Assembly: GCA_905250075.1 (NCBI GenBank)
Contig: CAJNOP010000022.1
Location: 1,141,981 to 1,205,980, forward strand
From: Rotaria sp. Silwood1
Taxonomy: Eukaryota; Rotifera; Eurotatoria; Philodinida; Philodinidae
Length of the DNA: 64,000 bases
Direction: 5' to 3'
In this document: positions 1 to 11,014 of the stretch, one piece after another
Numbering within the stretch: the first letter of the stretch is position 1
Layout: each line of letters begins with the position of its first letter
Notes under the pieces: model-generated
What the model saw: the letters and a program-made list of their open reading frames with translations, nothing else
Told to the model about the DNA's origin: nothing
The model's database searches: none
Program-made: the position numbers and the translations under genes

Positions 1-1570
1 TTTTCGAGGGATTCGGCAAAGCTCCTTTTTGTTTAGAGAGTACTGTTTGAATGAATTCTCAACGCAATACGGAATCCGTTCTGTTACAAAAGAATATTTT
101 TTTTATTATACGAGTATGTCTTCACGCAAGAACTCTTTAGCTCTAAATTGCTCTATACTTTATCTTGTTTCAAGATGAAGGTAGATATAGCTAAAGAATT
201 GTAAGACAAGTGTATGGTAGAATAATCTACACATGTTATGTATCAAACATTTGAAACTAAGCGTTTACTAAACTTACAAATAAATACAGGTTTTTTTAGA
301 AAAGTTAAATCAGTATATGAGAGTAAAAACAGACAAAGACGCTGCATTCTAATCATACATATTACCAAAATTATCGAATCTGAGCTAATCGATAGTACAC
401 TTGATGCTTTTAGTTATTAAACTAGATAGCAATCATTTTTTTTTATTTTCACCATTTAGTGTTTTTAATTAACTTTATGCAAGAGTGCTATGACTACTAG
501 CAATAGACAGCATAAGCTCAACTGCTTTACCGAACTTCTGTCTTGTAAAAGTTATAATCAACTAGTTATTTCAGTTTCTGACTAATTCAGAATAAAAAAA
601 AACTGAAATAAATAAAAACCACTCGTTTTTTAGTCAAGATACAGAATTATACAAAAAAAGGCGATACAACGAACAGAGATAATCAAACTTGAAATAAAAT
701 ATATCAATATGTCGTTATTAGATTTTACTTATGAACCCATATCGGAACAACGAGTACACACGTGTTGAATTGCTCGTGGTAGTTCAAATAAAAATCACGC
801 GGACTATAATATTATTTACTCTTAGGTGCTCTATTAGACATATGACGTCGAAACATTTTTCTCAACAATATAATGATTTCTATTGGCATTAATCACATTC
901 ATGATAAACACAAGTCCAAAACAAATACTGCTGATCAGGACTTTCGTTTTTTTCGAAAATAAAATCATACACTACCATTTTGTCACTGTGTACTTAACAG
1001 AAAAAAAGAAACCGTATCAATATTGTCAGTCTCTTTTTTTCTTATGCTGATATTATTTTTTGTGGGTGTGACTGTGAATCTTCTTAAAATCCATACTCAC
1101 ATCCATCTATCTTCGCACGCTTCCAGTTGTCGACGTCTATTTGGCAGCAAAAGAAGGGAGTTGAATGGATTCGGCATCGCAGTAGTCGCAGAGCGAAAGT
1201 CAAGAGCTGATTAAAGCATAAGATAGGCAAAACGAGGAGTGTAAACGTTTCATGATGGACAGTAAATCGATCGAAAATGTTTGAATTGGGTTCTCTATTT
1301 TGCGAAAAAACATTCGGCATGCTGAAGAATAATCGTTTGTATGCATGATTCATTGGTAAGACTGATCGCAAGAAAAAACTCTATATTAAAAAAAAACATG
1401 AGTTCTACTTCTAAGCTTTTAATACTAGCTTGACTATCATCGTATTTCTGTATTATGCTGTGAAACATCATACTGTCTATCTTCTGTTCGAGTTGTTAGT
1501 ACGAATATTGTATATTGGGCCAGTAGTGGATACAGCTACATAACATTCTCAGTGAAAATATCTCGCTACA
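1..1570. other. AT-rich stretch, no gene seen
   Basis: No reading frame here looks like a protein family, and the longest frames are short and of poor composition. At 1061-1080 there is a G-rich run, TGTGGGTGTGACTGTG, followed within 30 bp by a C-rich run with CTCACATCCATC. This resembles degenerate TGTGGG-type repeats and is treated as a finding. Confidence 0.5.
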
Positions 1571-2268
1571 GCACTCATGAAAGATTGGCAAGTATTAGAC
1601 TTCGAAAAATTATCCTCTGCAATGCGGGAAACTAATCAGACCACGTATGTCATACACTACGAAGTTCATTCAGAGGAAAAATATGTGCATCTTGAAGTAA
1701 GCTCGGATGGTTTTATCAAATATGAGATTCTTTTGGATAACGATATCTCTGAAAGATATCAGTATTATAGTCTGAACATCGTTATAAAACTGAATTTTTT
1801 TAAAAATTATCTAGAGTGCGTATTCATCTATTCACTTCTGTAAGATGTAGATATTCATGTTTTCTCCATAAGCCGAAAAATGACATCCATAGCATATCTG
1901 TCTAATTTACACATTTTTATGTTTGTGTGTGTTTGTCGAAACAGTTAGGTGAGCTCTATGGACGAATAACATCCTATTTCGATTTGTCTGTATCTGCATC
2001 TTTTGAAAATCACTGGTCTTTTGATACTTTCAAAAATTCAATTATTCAATTGATAACATTCATCCCGGTCGACAAGTTGTTACTTCCTGTTGCATCTGAT
2101 CATCATAGAACTACAAGCTCATCAGAAAATATTTCTTCGAAATCAACAAGATTCATTGATTTCTTAGGCAACACTATTTTAAATGCTGGCGTTGGTCATT
2201 TATATGCGCTAGATGGGTCTGGCCCATGTCGTTTATGTTCATGTAGATCATTTTTTAGTAACATTTAA
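1571..2268 (+). pseudogene. possible degraded coding fragments, unknown family
   Basis: A frame of about 88 codons (1577-1843) has balanced, protein-like composition and follows a ctacag acceptor-like site ending at 1570. A second frame (about 1945-2268) follows another acceptor-like site, gaaacag, ending at 1944. A GT donor at 1840 would not join the two in phase, so this is either a decayed gene or chance. I recognise no family. The reading is offered only because it lies in a region that also holds an MFS pseudogene and a small spliced gene. Confidence 0.2.
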
Positions 2269-2689
2269 GCTGAAAAATGTGGAACATGCCAATATTATCG
2301 ATGAGACCATCGTGATGAATGATAATATGTGCAATTTAGTCAGCTGACATCTAACACAAACTAAAAAATTAAAGAATAATATAAACGAACAAGGGACATC
2401 TTTTTCTTCCTTTTTCCCTTCGGATAAATAAACTCTTGTATTATGAAATACAATGTTTAACATGAGGTTGAGAATCTGTATTATAGAAATTTTGTTGTTA
2501 GTAGTTATTTTTATACAGTTTTTGATGAGGTAATCTTTTTAAACTGGCAGGTGTGAAATATGGGTGAGATTCGGAAGTAGTCGAACATCAAGATGCTTAT
2601 GACGATAGTTTCGGCTTTGATTAGGAATCATTACCAAGTATTTGTGCATATATCCTTTTGAATCCTATATAACTGACAGGCCAGGTGTC

Positions 2690-3290
2690 ATGCAAGATGG
2701 TAAGTTATCTTCTTTCTGTCATCACACAATACTGTAGACCGTCTTCTTATAATTCTCTTGCCCACATCAACTATCTTCAAAAGTCCTCGCATCGTCCTCT
2801 ACTAGAGAATCCTTATAAATCTCACTCTACTCGACATTCACATCCATAAAGTTCCATACTACACAGCTATTTATCAACCAGACTCAGCTGCTCTACTCTG
2901 TGTAACCAATGTCGGTCAGATCATTGTGGCCTCCTACGACCAAGTTACCAAGCTTCTCAGTCTAAGTTATGTTAATCATTTTTCTCTTCATCCTTGCTAT
3001 TTGAAGCCGAGCAAAACTAGTAGTGCCATGGGAACTTTCGGGTAAGCATTGAACAAGCAACTCAGTACATAGAAAGAACACTACGTAACACCTATCATAA
3101 TTATTCTATCAGATCTACCATAACTATTGTTTCATTTAACTTTGCCTGCACGGTGTTATACGCTCTTCCATCAAGTGAACACCAAAAGCAACTCAGTCAG
3201 ATGTTATTAGTCAAGACTATGTACTTCAAAGTCTATCTAGACTGGAATGAGACAACTAGTTGGGTCTGGTCCACTTCTACTGACCAGTAG
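2690..3290 (+). CDS. small three-exon gene, unknown function
   Basis: Three exons join in a single frame of 120 codons plus TAG: 2690-2699, 2867-3041 and 3113-3290. Both introns have good consensus sites (gtaagttatc ... actacacag and gtaagcattg ... tctatcag) and both junctions keep phase, which is unlikely by chance. The protein starts MQDAIYQPDSAALLC, continues NVGQIIVASYDQVTKLLSL, and ends in a Trp-rich stretch, DWNETTSWVWSTSTDQ. There is no obvious signal peptide or long membrane helix. The frame stays open upstream of the ATG back to a TGA at 2618, so the true start could lie further 5' and the gene could be the 3' remnant of something longer. I do not recognise the family. Its codon use is less AT-rich than its surroundings, as in the permease at 11 kb, which hints at foreign origin (inference). 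Confidence 0.5.
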
Positions 3291-5465
3291 CTCAGATTCA
3301 GTAACTGGTCAAAAATTTTTTTAATAATAATAATCATAAACTAAGATTTTTGCAGTGTTTTTTAAATATATCATCCATGTTTTTTTAAAAGATACGTATG
3401 CATAAAAGAATCAATGACAAAACATGCTTGTTATCTTTTTTTGTCTTTTCTTTGGTGTTAAAAGAAAATGATTAATAATATGTACGCTTCATTTCAAAGT
3501 GAGAATGATAAACGTGATTTTCTCGCACAATAATTATGCAAACACGACGACGTAGCGACTTCTCTATAGTTTGGTTAGTGGGCTATCAGCTTGACACATA
3601 TGCTCGAATTTTTTGAAGAGTGCTGGCATCCAATTTGTTCACGATCAGTGACGTAAAATAGACATGTTAGATAACGTTCTCGTCATGGTTGCATATGGTT
3701 CGAAAAACGAAATGAATATCTTCTTACGAAACGAAAAACCATTTTTGATTTCGAAATGACACAGGTAATGTTTCTCGGGCATCATTCCTTTGTATTAAAC
3801 AAGAATGGTTATCTCTGCGACATTGTAAAAAAATAAGGAATAGATCAATTAAAATCAAAGATAATAATACTTCTCGTACAAGCCATTCGATAAAGTAGAA
3901 TAAAGCAATGGACATAGTGCATTTTTAAATCCACTAAATGTATAAAGTGACTTTTAGGATGCCGTTTAATGTAATGCAGTTGAAAGAAAACGAAAGAAAT
4001 TATCTTTATGGGTCATAGACACAACTTCTTTATTTTGAAAAATGAATTCAATGATTTTTTTATTTAAAAGCTCTTCCTTTTCAATAGTAGCTGATTCGAC
4101 ATGCATTATTTCACGAGAATAATTAAACATCGCTTATTAAGCAAAGTCTCATTGTTAAAGTGACATCCGCTTGAAAATAAAAAAAACGATTAATAGACAA
4201 CATCACAACCTTTACATTTTGAGAAAGTCAACTTCTTATCGGTGATAATTGAATGGGTTTGTACAATGAAAGCCTACATAAAACAAACACTTATGTTGTT
4301 AATAACAAAAAGAGAGCAAGAAAAGGTGAGCTATTATTCTAATCACATCATCGAACAAGGTAGGTTTTGCTCGATGAAAACTTTTTATTTAGCCTATTGT
4401 CAAGCAGCTACTTATTCATTTTAATTTTATCTTGAGGATACCGGAACAAACTTCAATAAATATCAGATTTTCGTATCGAAATCTTTGAAAATCAAACATT
4501 AGATAATTTGCTTTCTAAATAGCAAAAAATTCCAGTTAACATAGTGGAAATTCTTAAAAGAGTTTTTTTTTGTAAAAATTACATAAAATGAATGGTTGAT
4601 CATTTCACAATTAAATGACATTTCTTGACCAAATTCTTGCATTAATTGCACTAAAAGAAAGTAAATCATTCCAAACGTCATTTTTGATCGCACTTGCTCG
4701 CTTACAGTACTCTACACTCTTTTAATCTACAATCTCTTTGTTAAAGTCTGCGTATCTCTTTAGCAAGGCTACTTAGTTATTTTATTCAATTCAGTCATCG
4801 ATCTCCCCCTTGAATAATCAGATAAAAGCCGGGGAAAATCTGAAGTACGTTTATTTGTGGTAATGATAAATCCGAGTTAAAATTGAACAAAAGTAGGGTG
4901 ACCATCATGACGTAAAATGTGACCATCTCTGATAACTGAACAAGTATACTTTCATGTTTTGTAGACAACGTGCACATAAGTAGCTTACAGAATTACATAA
5001 AACGGCGCTGTTTGTTTTCTTTTAGCCGAGATATATGTTTAACACTGGAAACTCTTGCAAATACTGGCAAGATATAAGAAATAGTTACTTTGAGACCGAA
5101 AGACGAAGAAAGATTTATAGTCAAGTAACAAATATAAGCCGATGGACGGTTTCATCTTAGCTAGAACAAATACTTGTTCTTTATTTACATTATAACATGA
5201 TCTAAATATATCTGTATTGTAAAACATTTTCTATTCTGTTTTGTTTTTCATGTTATTATCTGTTTTAGCTTCCTGGATATTATATTTTTTGATTGACGTG
5301 AACGAAACAGCCGATATCAAAAGCACTGATAGTCGAAACTGATCAATTTGTAAATACAATTCTGGTTGGGCTTGAATACAAAATTCATCATCATGAACAA
5401 CAACAGCAGCAGTAGCATACACGTGTTCATTGTGAAAAGCCATATTTTGACGGTTTATTATCAGT
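3291..5465. other. AT-rich stretch, no gene seen
   Basis: Both strands carry only short frames of low-complexity or hydrophobic composition. I saw no splice-linked reading frame, RNA gene or clear terminal repeat. Confidence 0.5.
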
Positions 5466-6914
5466 ATGTTCTTCATTGGGTGGATGGTTTTGGATTATGA
5501 TCAAAGTGTTACGGGCGGCATAGTTGTCATGAATTCATTTAGAAACGATTTCTATGTTGATGTGTACGCTAATGCAAGTATGTGCGATTGTCCAATAACT
5601 GTTTTACCTTATAATTATAGATCATTTTTTAGTACTATTTACACTTTTGTATAATATCGGATGTTGTGTTGATACTGTATTCATATCTTCATGGGTGGCC
5701 TAAAACTATGAGTGTCGATTGATTATTTTCATGTATGCATTGGGCTTTTTGATTGATACTTCAATGGTTATTTTTCTGACGGGAGATTCGAAAAAAATCA
5801 TGATTTTGTTACTTATTGGTAGAATAGGCGAAGAGCAGGCGATGATATATTCTTCTTTTTCTCGTTCAATATACACATCAAAAATAGTTCCAACAAATCT
5901 ACGTGCAATGCTTTCTAGTTTTTTTGCAAATGACTGCAGTAATGGTTTATATAGTGCTAATGTGGTCAATTTTTTTATTATAAAATTATAAATGGGATTA
6001 TCGATTATCAAATGAAATTATTAAATTGCTCAAATTACAATTATGATTGGTATGTTTTCTGCTCTGAAAGTGCTCGATGATTGTTTATGAAGACAGGTCG
6101 AGAATCGGTATAGAAAATTGTAAAATGGATTCGTAAAATAAAAAATGTGTCTGCTGAATTAGACGCTATTGCCGATGCTATTGAAAAAGAAGGTAGTCAA
6201 GTTTCAATTAAAGAATTATTCACAAAAAAGAAAACTCTCGAGAGACTGGATGTTGGTGTGAGCATGCATATTTTACAACAAGTCACATGGATATTAATCC
6301 AATATTTACATATAGTGATGTTGTTTATGAAAGTGTCCTTGGAAAAGGTATTGTATCATTAACAGTTTTGTCTAAAACAAATATGGTAGGCACAAGACCA
6401 GTCATATTCTTATTCGATGAATTAGGCCATCGAAATCTATTCATATTTTGTGGCTCGAGTGTGGTGATTGGCCATTTGATAGCAGCAACAGTATTTGTCA
6501 CGGGTTATCATATACTCAAAACCATTGTCAATGAGACTACAGCCACTGAAGAAATTCTGTTTCGTACAATAGATTCTGGTATACTAATGCTTGTCTTTAC
6601 AATTATTTTTGTATTTTTTTGCTTTTCCTTGAGGGTTCATGAGTTGGATTTATGCAGCTGAAATTTTCTCTCTAAATATTAGAGCTAGAGCTGTTTCAAT
6701 AACGACAGGAAGCGACTGGTTTATAATTACCATCATGTCTTATATATTAGAATTAATAATCCGAATAAGTATACATGGAGTTTTTTATGTTTTCAATGTT
6801 CTTTGTTTGTTAGGTATGGTATTTGTGTTTCGTTTCTGTCCGGAAATGAGAGAAGTTTTACTTGTAGATATTGACGAAGAGGTTGATAAAGTAGAACAAT
6901 TGTCAAAGTACTAG
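5466..6914 (+). pseudogene. sugar transporter (MFS, SLC2/hexose-transporter type) pseudogene
   Basis: Successive frames on the plus strand carry, in family order, pieces of a sugar-porter MFS protein. At the start is DYDQSVTGGIVVMNSFRNDF, the TM1 region of hexose transporters. Around 5719-5991 are a TM2-TM5-like section, with IYTSKIVPTNLRAML matching the conserved PxxxRG block in altered form, and a NVVNFFI helix. Around 6147-6362 comes the central loop and TM7 (ILQQVTW...INPIF). Around 6639-6914 is SWIYAAEIFSLNIRARAV, the TM10 PESPR-equivalent block, then the last helices and an acidic tail. Stops and frameshifts separate the blocks (about 5652-5719, 5989-6147, 6290-6362 and 6620-6640), and the N-terminal part has lost conserved glycines and arginines. 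It is therefore dead or dying. The closest remembered relatives are fungal/protist-type hexose transporters; a metazoan GLUT origin is not excluded. Confidence 0.75.
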
Positions 6915-9900
6915 GGAATAATGTCAGAGACACAGAAACAAGAAAGGCTAAAGTATATGCACTTGAAATGTATTGATAATATGGTTGGATAGATTTTTTA
7001 GTTGTTCGTACTCGATCCATGATGTATTACAAAATATTTGCTTACATTCATAAAGAGTTATGTTCATGTATATTATATTAAATAAATAGATTGAGTAAAA
7101 GTTTATCTTATAAAAAAAAAAGAAGTCTCTTAGCTACCATCTATATTCTCCGTAGAATCTAATGATCAGAATTCATATGAAATATGTTTCTTACCAGTAT
7201 CTCCTGTTGTCTAAATAATGAAGGAACGGTAAGAAGATGTAGCATGTGATTATACGTATACATATAGAATACAGAGCGTGTGGTTGTACTTGTGAGGGTG
7301 ACTGTGGGTCGTCACATAACTACATCCACATTCACTTCCTATGCACTCACACCCACATCCATATTCAGTGCAAATAAGATGGTGCATTACCTCGCAATAC
7401 GTTGTCACATACGCAGCTTAAGTGAAGCACCGGTCGTCATTAATCGATTTGTCGAAGATATTTTTGTAGCGCATTGCTCTGATTCATACATACATAGGAT
7501 TAATATGCTTGAAATTCAAAATCTGAGTATTGCATCGTAACTGTAACTCAGCTTCGGAGAAAAAAGTTTCTGTATCCAGAATATTTTCAAATTTATATAC
7601 AGAGATGTTACGATACATGATTGTTGCAAATGTCTATTTGCCAGTCGATCATGTATAAATTTACATGAGAGTTATGCTCTAATAAACCTTGAAAGGAATT
7701 CAAAACTACTTCTGTATCGTGTCTAACTATATAGTCCTTCAAAACTTAAATTGTTTTTAATTTGCTTGCTGGATTCTTTCGAAAACTTGACAAATTTCCT
7801 GAGATATTCTAAAGCAATTTAAAATCAATCGCTTATTGAAGTTGACTATTTTAAATCTTTATTGCGCTGCTCTAATTTTTCGATCGTCAAGAGAATTATC
7901 ACCAAAATCGTGATTTTTGCCCGCAAGAACTAAATTATTTCATCTGAAAAGAATTTGCACATAAAATTTATTCTTGTATAAACTCATTAAAAAAGTCCAC
8001 ATGACCGGTCCAGCTTTTCTTGAGATGTAGTATCCAGAATAACCTCTTTGCACAAAATCTTCATTTTTAGGGCTCTTGAAAGAAACAGTTCATTGAAAGC
8101 CGACAGCTCAGTTTTTTGAAAATATCTTGCATTAAAATTCATTCAACTATTGTCTCTATAAACGTATCTTAAATTGAACAAAATCTGAAAACCTCGAACG
8201 AGTAGAATCGGTCGTAGCTTACATTGATTGAGTATCACTTCTTTAATCTAGTCAATAGTAATAGTTGAAAGCAGTATCTATTAACCATTTTCTATCAGAA
8301 ATGTTAGAAGTATTCACTGCGAAGTTACTTAGAATTTATCCTGTATCTAGAGATGAAGGGGTCACATACAATGTTTGTAATAAAAAATAATGTGAAAAGC
8401 TCAGTAGAACCCAGTGTCAGTGGGGCAAGCAATCATGTTGTTCAGTAAAAATCAAAGTAAAGACTTTCAACTAATTAGCTATGTGATGATATGAGTATTG
8501 TAAGAGATTGAAATCAGCTGTTAAGAAGAACATTGTTAAAAGAAGGATAAAACAAGGTGAGGCTATGGGCATTATTTAGAGTGACGTTGAGAAAATTTAA
8601 TTCGATTCTTTTTCGATCTCTAGTATGAGCATGAATTCGATGAAATTCTTGCATCGATATACGTTAAACTTAACGATATAGTACAACATCGTACTAGAAA
8701 AAAGTGCTTGTGTCACGTATAGATCACTGTTGGAACGTGCAAGTTCATACTATTAAATCTATTCATAGAATGTCGAAGGGAAGGAAAAAAAACTGAACTT
8801 CTTGCAATGAGTTGTTTTCATATTTTTTTAACTGCTTGACTAGTTTCTATAATAACGGTGCTAGTTCAGGAATACAACTTATATTATTTATTGTGACAGT
8901 AGCTGTAGTATATGTATCAAATATTACACCAACAATGACAGAACTATCCTTGATATTTACTGTATTTATCTTATTTCATCAGTAGCACATATGCAAATGG
9001 GAATGATTTTGTAAAGAGAACGAACAATGATAATTATAAAAGAGCAACTTTCTCTGTTACTCTATACATACGTGATCTATGAATAAGATGCAGACACTCA
9101 TTAGAATGCTAAAAGATGATTCAATGCAGGAGAAAGAGCACTTGTATGTCGACTATAGAGACAAGGAAAGAAAGAAAATTTACTATTGTTTTGATAAGCA
9201 AACTTGTTTCTGTCGTATATCAATGCTCTCATCATTACACGTGCTACCCAGTTAAATACGAAACTTTATAACTCTCGTGTTAATCAGTTAGTTATTTGCC
9301 TAGTCGATGTATTTTGTGTGCGAGCACTCAAATTATCTGAAATATCGGTAATTCTTGCACATAAATGCAAAAAAGTAGCACACGCATAGATTTGCGTTTG
9401 ACAATTGCATCTATGCAACCACCACTATCTATCGTGTTAGGCAAAACATAGTAGATCATGCCTAACTTTTATTCTTGCAAACACTCGCATGCAATAAGCT
9501 TGCGTGTTCATGCCAGAGTTAAGTATTTTTCTTTGACATATATTTATTTATTTTTCGTTAAAATCAGATCATTCTTCTATATAATAAAACTATATATACT
9601 CAAAAACCTTATTTATTTTTTCCAATTCTTCATAGTCATTAGCATTCATCTACACGTGTACGTGATAGTTATCAGATCAACATGATATCCTTCAAGTTTG
9701 ATTGCACTCCTAATCCAAGTAGATAGTTGAGTGGCGAAGAAGTTCATCTCATAAATTCAATTATGTATACTCGAGTTTAATCTCTGAAAGAGACTGTCAT
9801 GTCTTAAAACGTCTTTATACATGGTTACTACAAATACTTCGTTTTTTTGGTCATTTTTGAATATTGTTTTACATGTACACGCGGATTTTTAAAGTTTTTA

Positions 9901-10709
9901 TGTTTGACTGTATTATTATGAAGATAAAGAAATATGGGTATAATACGGATATACACAAAGCCCTCGTTCTTTGATCGCCATCAATATGATTCTACATGTC
10001 ATCAGGTAGGACATGAATTTGTTATCTTTTATGATATATCTTGACTAATCTTTATGTCAAGTTGAATTGTGTCAATAAAAAATAAAATGTACATGTTATT
10101 ACATTGTCCAAAAAAGAGGGTTTTGATGACTGCCGTCACCAAACGATCGAACTTTTTTTCACATTGACAGCAACGTCTCACACGTTTACCTTAACTCGTT
10201 ACTTCAGTTTCAGAGAAATACTTGTAATCAATTTATGCAAGATGGATGGCTCTCCGCGTTAATAGCATAATTTTCAGTGATAGCATCGTAAGTGTTTTTT
10301 GCACAAGTTCGAGAGAATATAAATGTCTGATTCTCGTTTGCACAAATGTCTGTGGAGTAAAATTCTCTGAAAGAATGAGATTTTCATAAACGATTGATAA
10401 AATTGATGCCGTCTTTTTACCGTCTTATTAACTTCTTGGTAGAAATTTTTAAGCCAGCATTGAAAGAACAGTTTTTTAAGATTTCTATAAATATACATTT
10501 TCTCTGTCTGCTTCTGTTTTAGAATAATTTTTGTATGGAAAACGATAATTTAATATTGAAAGGGTTCTTCGCGATTTCTCTCATAAGAAACAGGTTGTTG
10601 TCGTTCAGTTGAACATCATTTTACAGAAACAGTTTTGCGGAACAAAAAGTGGCTGTAATTTAAATTTACACGAAACGTATTCAACGAGCTTTCTTTTCAT
10701 TTCTTTCAG
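6915..10709. other. non-coding stretch with a G-rich/C-rich patch
   Basis: There is no supportable gene. At 7271-7360 a G-rich run (GTGTGGTTGT...GAGGGTGACTGTGGG) is followed by a C-rich run (CACATTCACTTCC...CTCACACCCACATCC), a loose inverted pairing similar to that near 1061. The rest is AT-rich sequence with scattered short frames. Confidence 0.45.
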
Positions 10710-10940
10710 TCAATAATTGCTGTAGATTTAGTTGAACCAGGAGTTGAACATTGTATTTGTGGCATTGGAATTTTTCGCAAGATTGTTGCACACGAGAGTT
10801 ACAAAGAAACTCCTCTAATTCAACTTTTTAATGTACATCTCGATCCGAAAATTCTTTATCCAGCGGTCAATTCAGAAAGTAAACTTTTCGAGATGACAGT
10901 CGTTTTCTTGACAAATATTTGGAATCTAACACATTCATGA
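10710..10940 (+). pseudogene. orphan exon-like frame upstream of the permease
   Basis: An open frame of 76 codons begins immediately after a strong acceptor (ctttcag ending at 10709) and runs to a TGA at 10938-10940. Its peptide contains VDLVEPGVEHCICGIGIFRK and later QLFNVHLDPKILYP. The first part is faintly like the 'LVD..PGD.v.i.GI' strand of MCM-family OB folds (MCM8/9 type), but the match is weak and made from memory. There is no matching upstream exon or downstream donor that would make a gene. It is most likely a relic exon. Confidence 0.25.
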
Positions 10941-11014
10941 ATCTAGTACGCATAGGCAACACATAATTTGTTATAGACATTCATCTGGATCATCTTTTAG
11001 ATTTTCTCGAAAAA

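Noticed and set aside
5706..6011. Minus-strand open frame of about 100 codons
   Set aside because: It is the antisense shadow of the sugar-transporter pseudogene, which matches its family on the plus strand.
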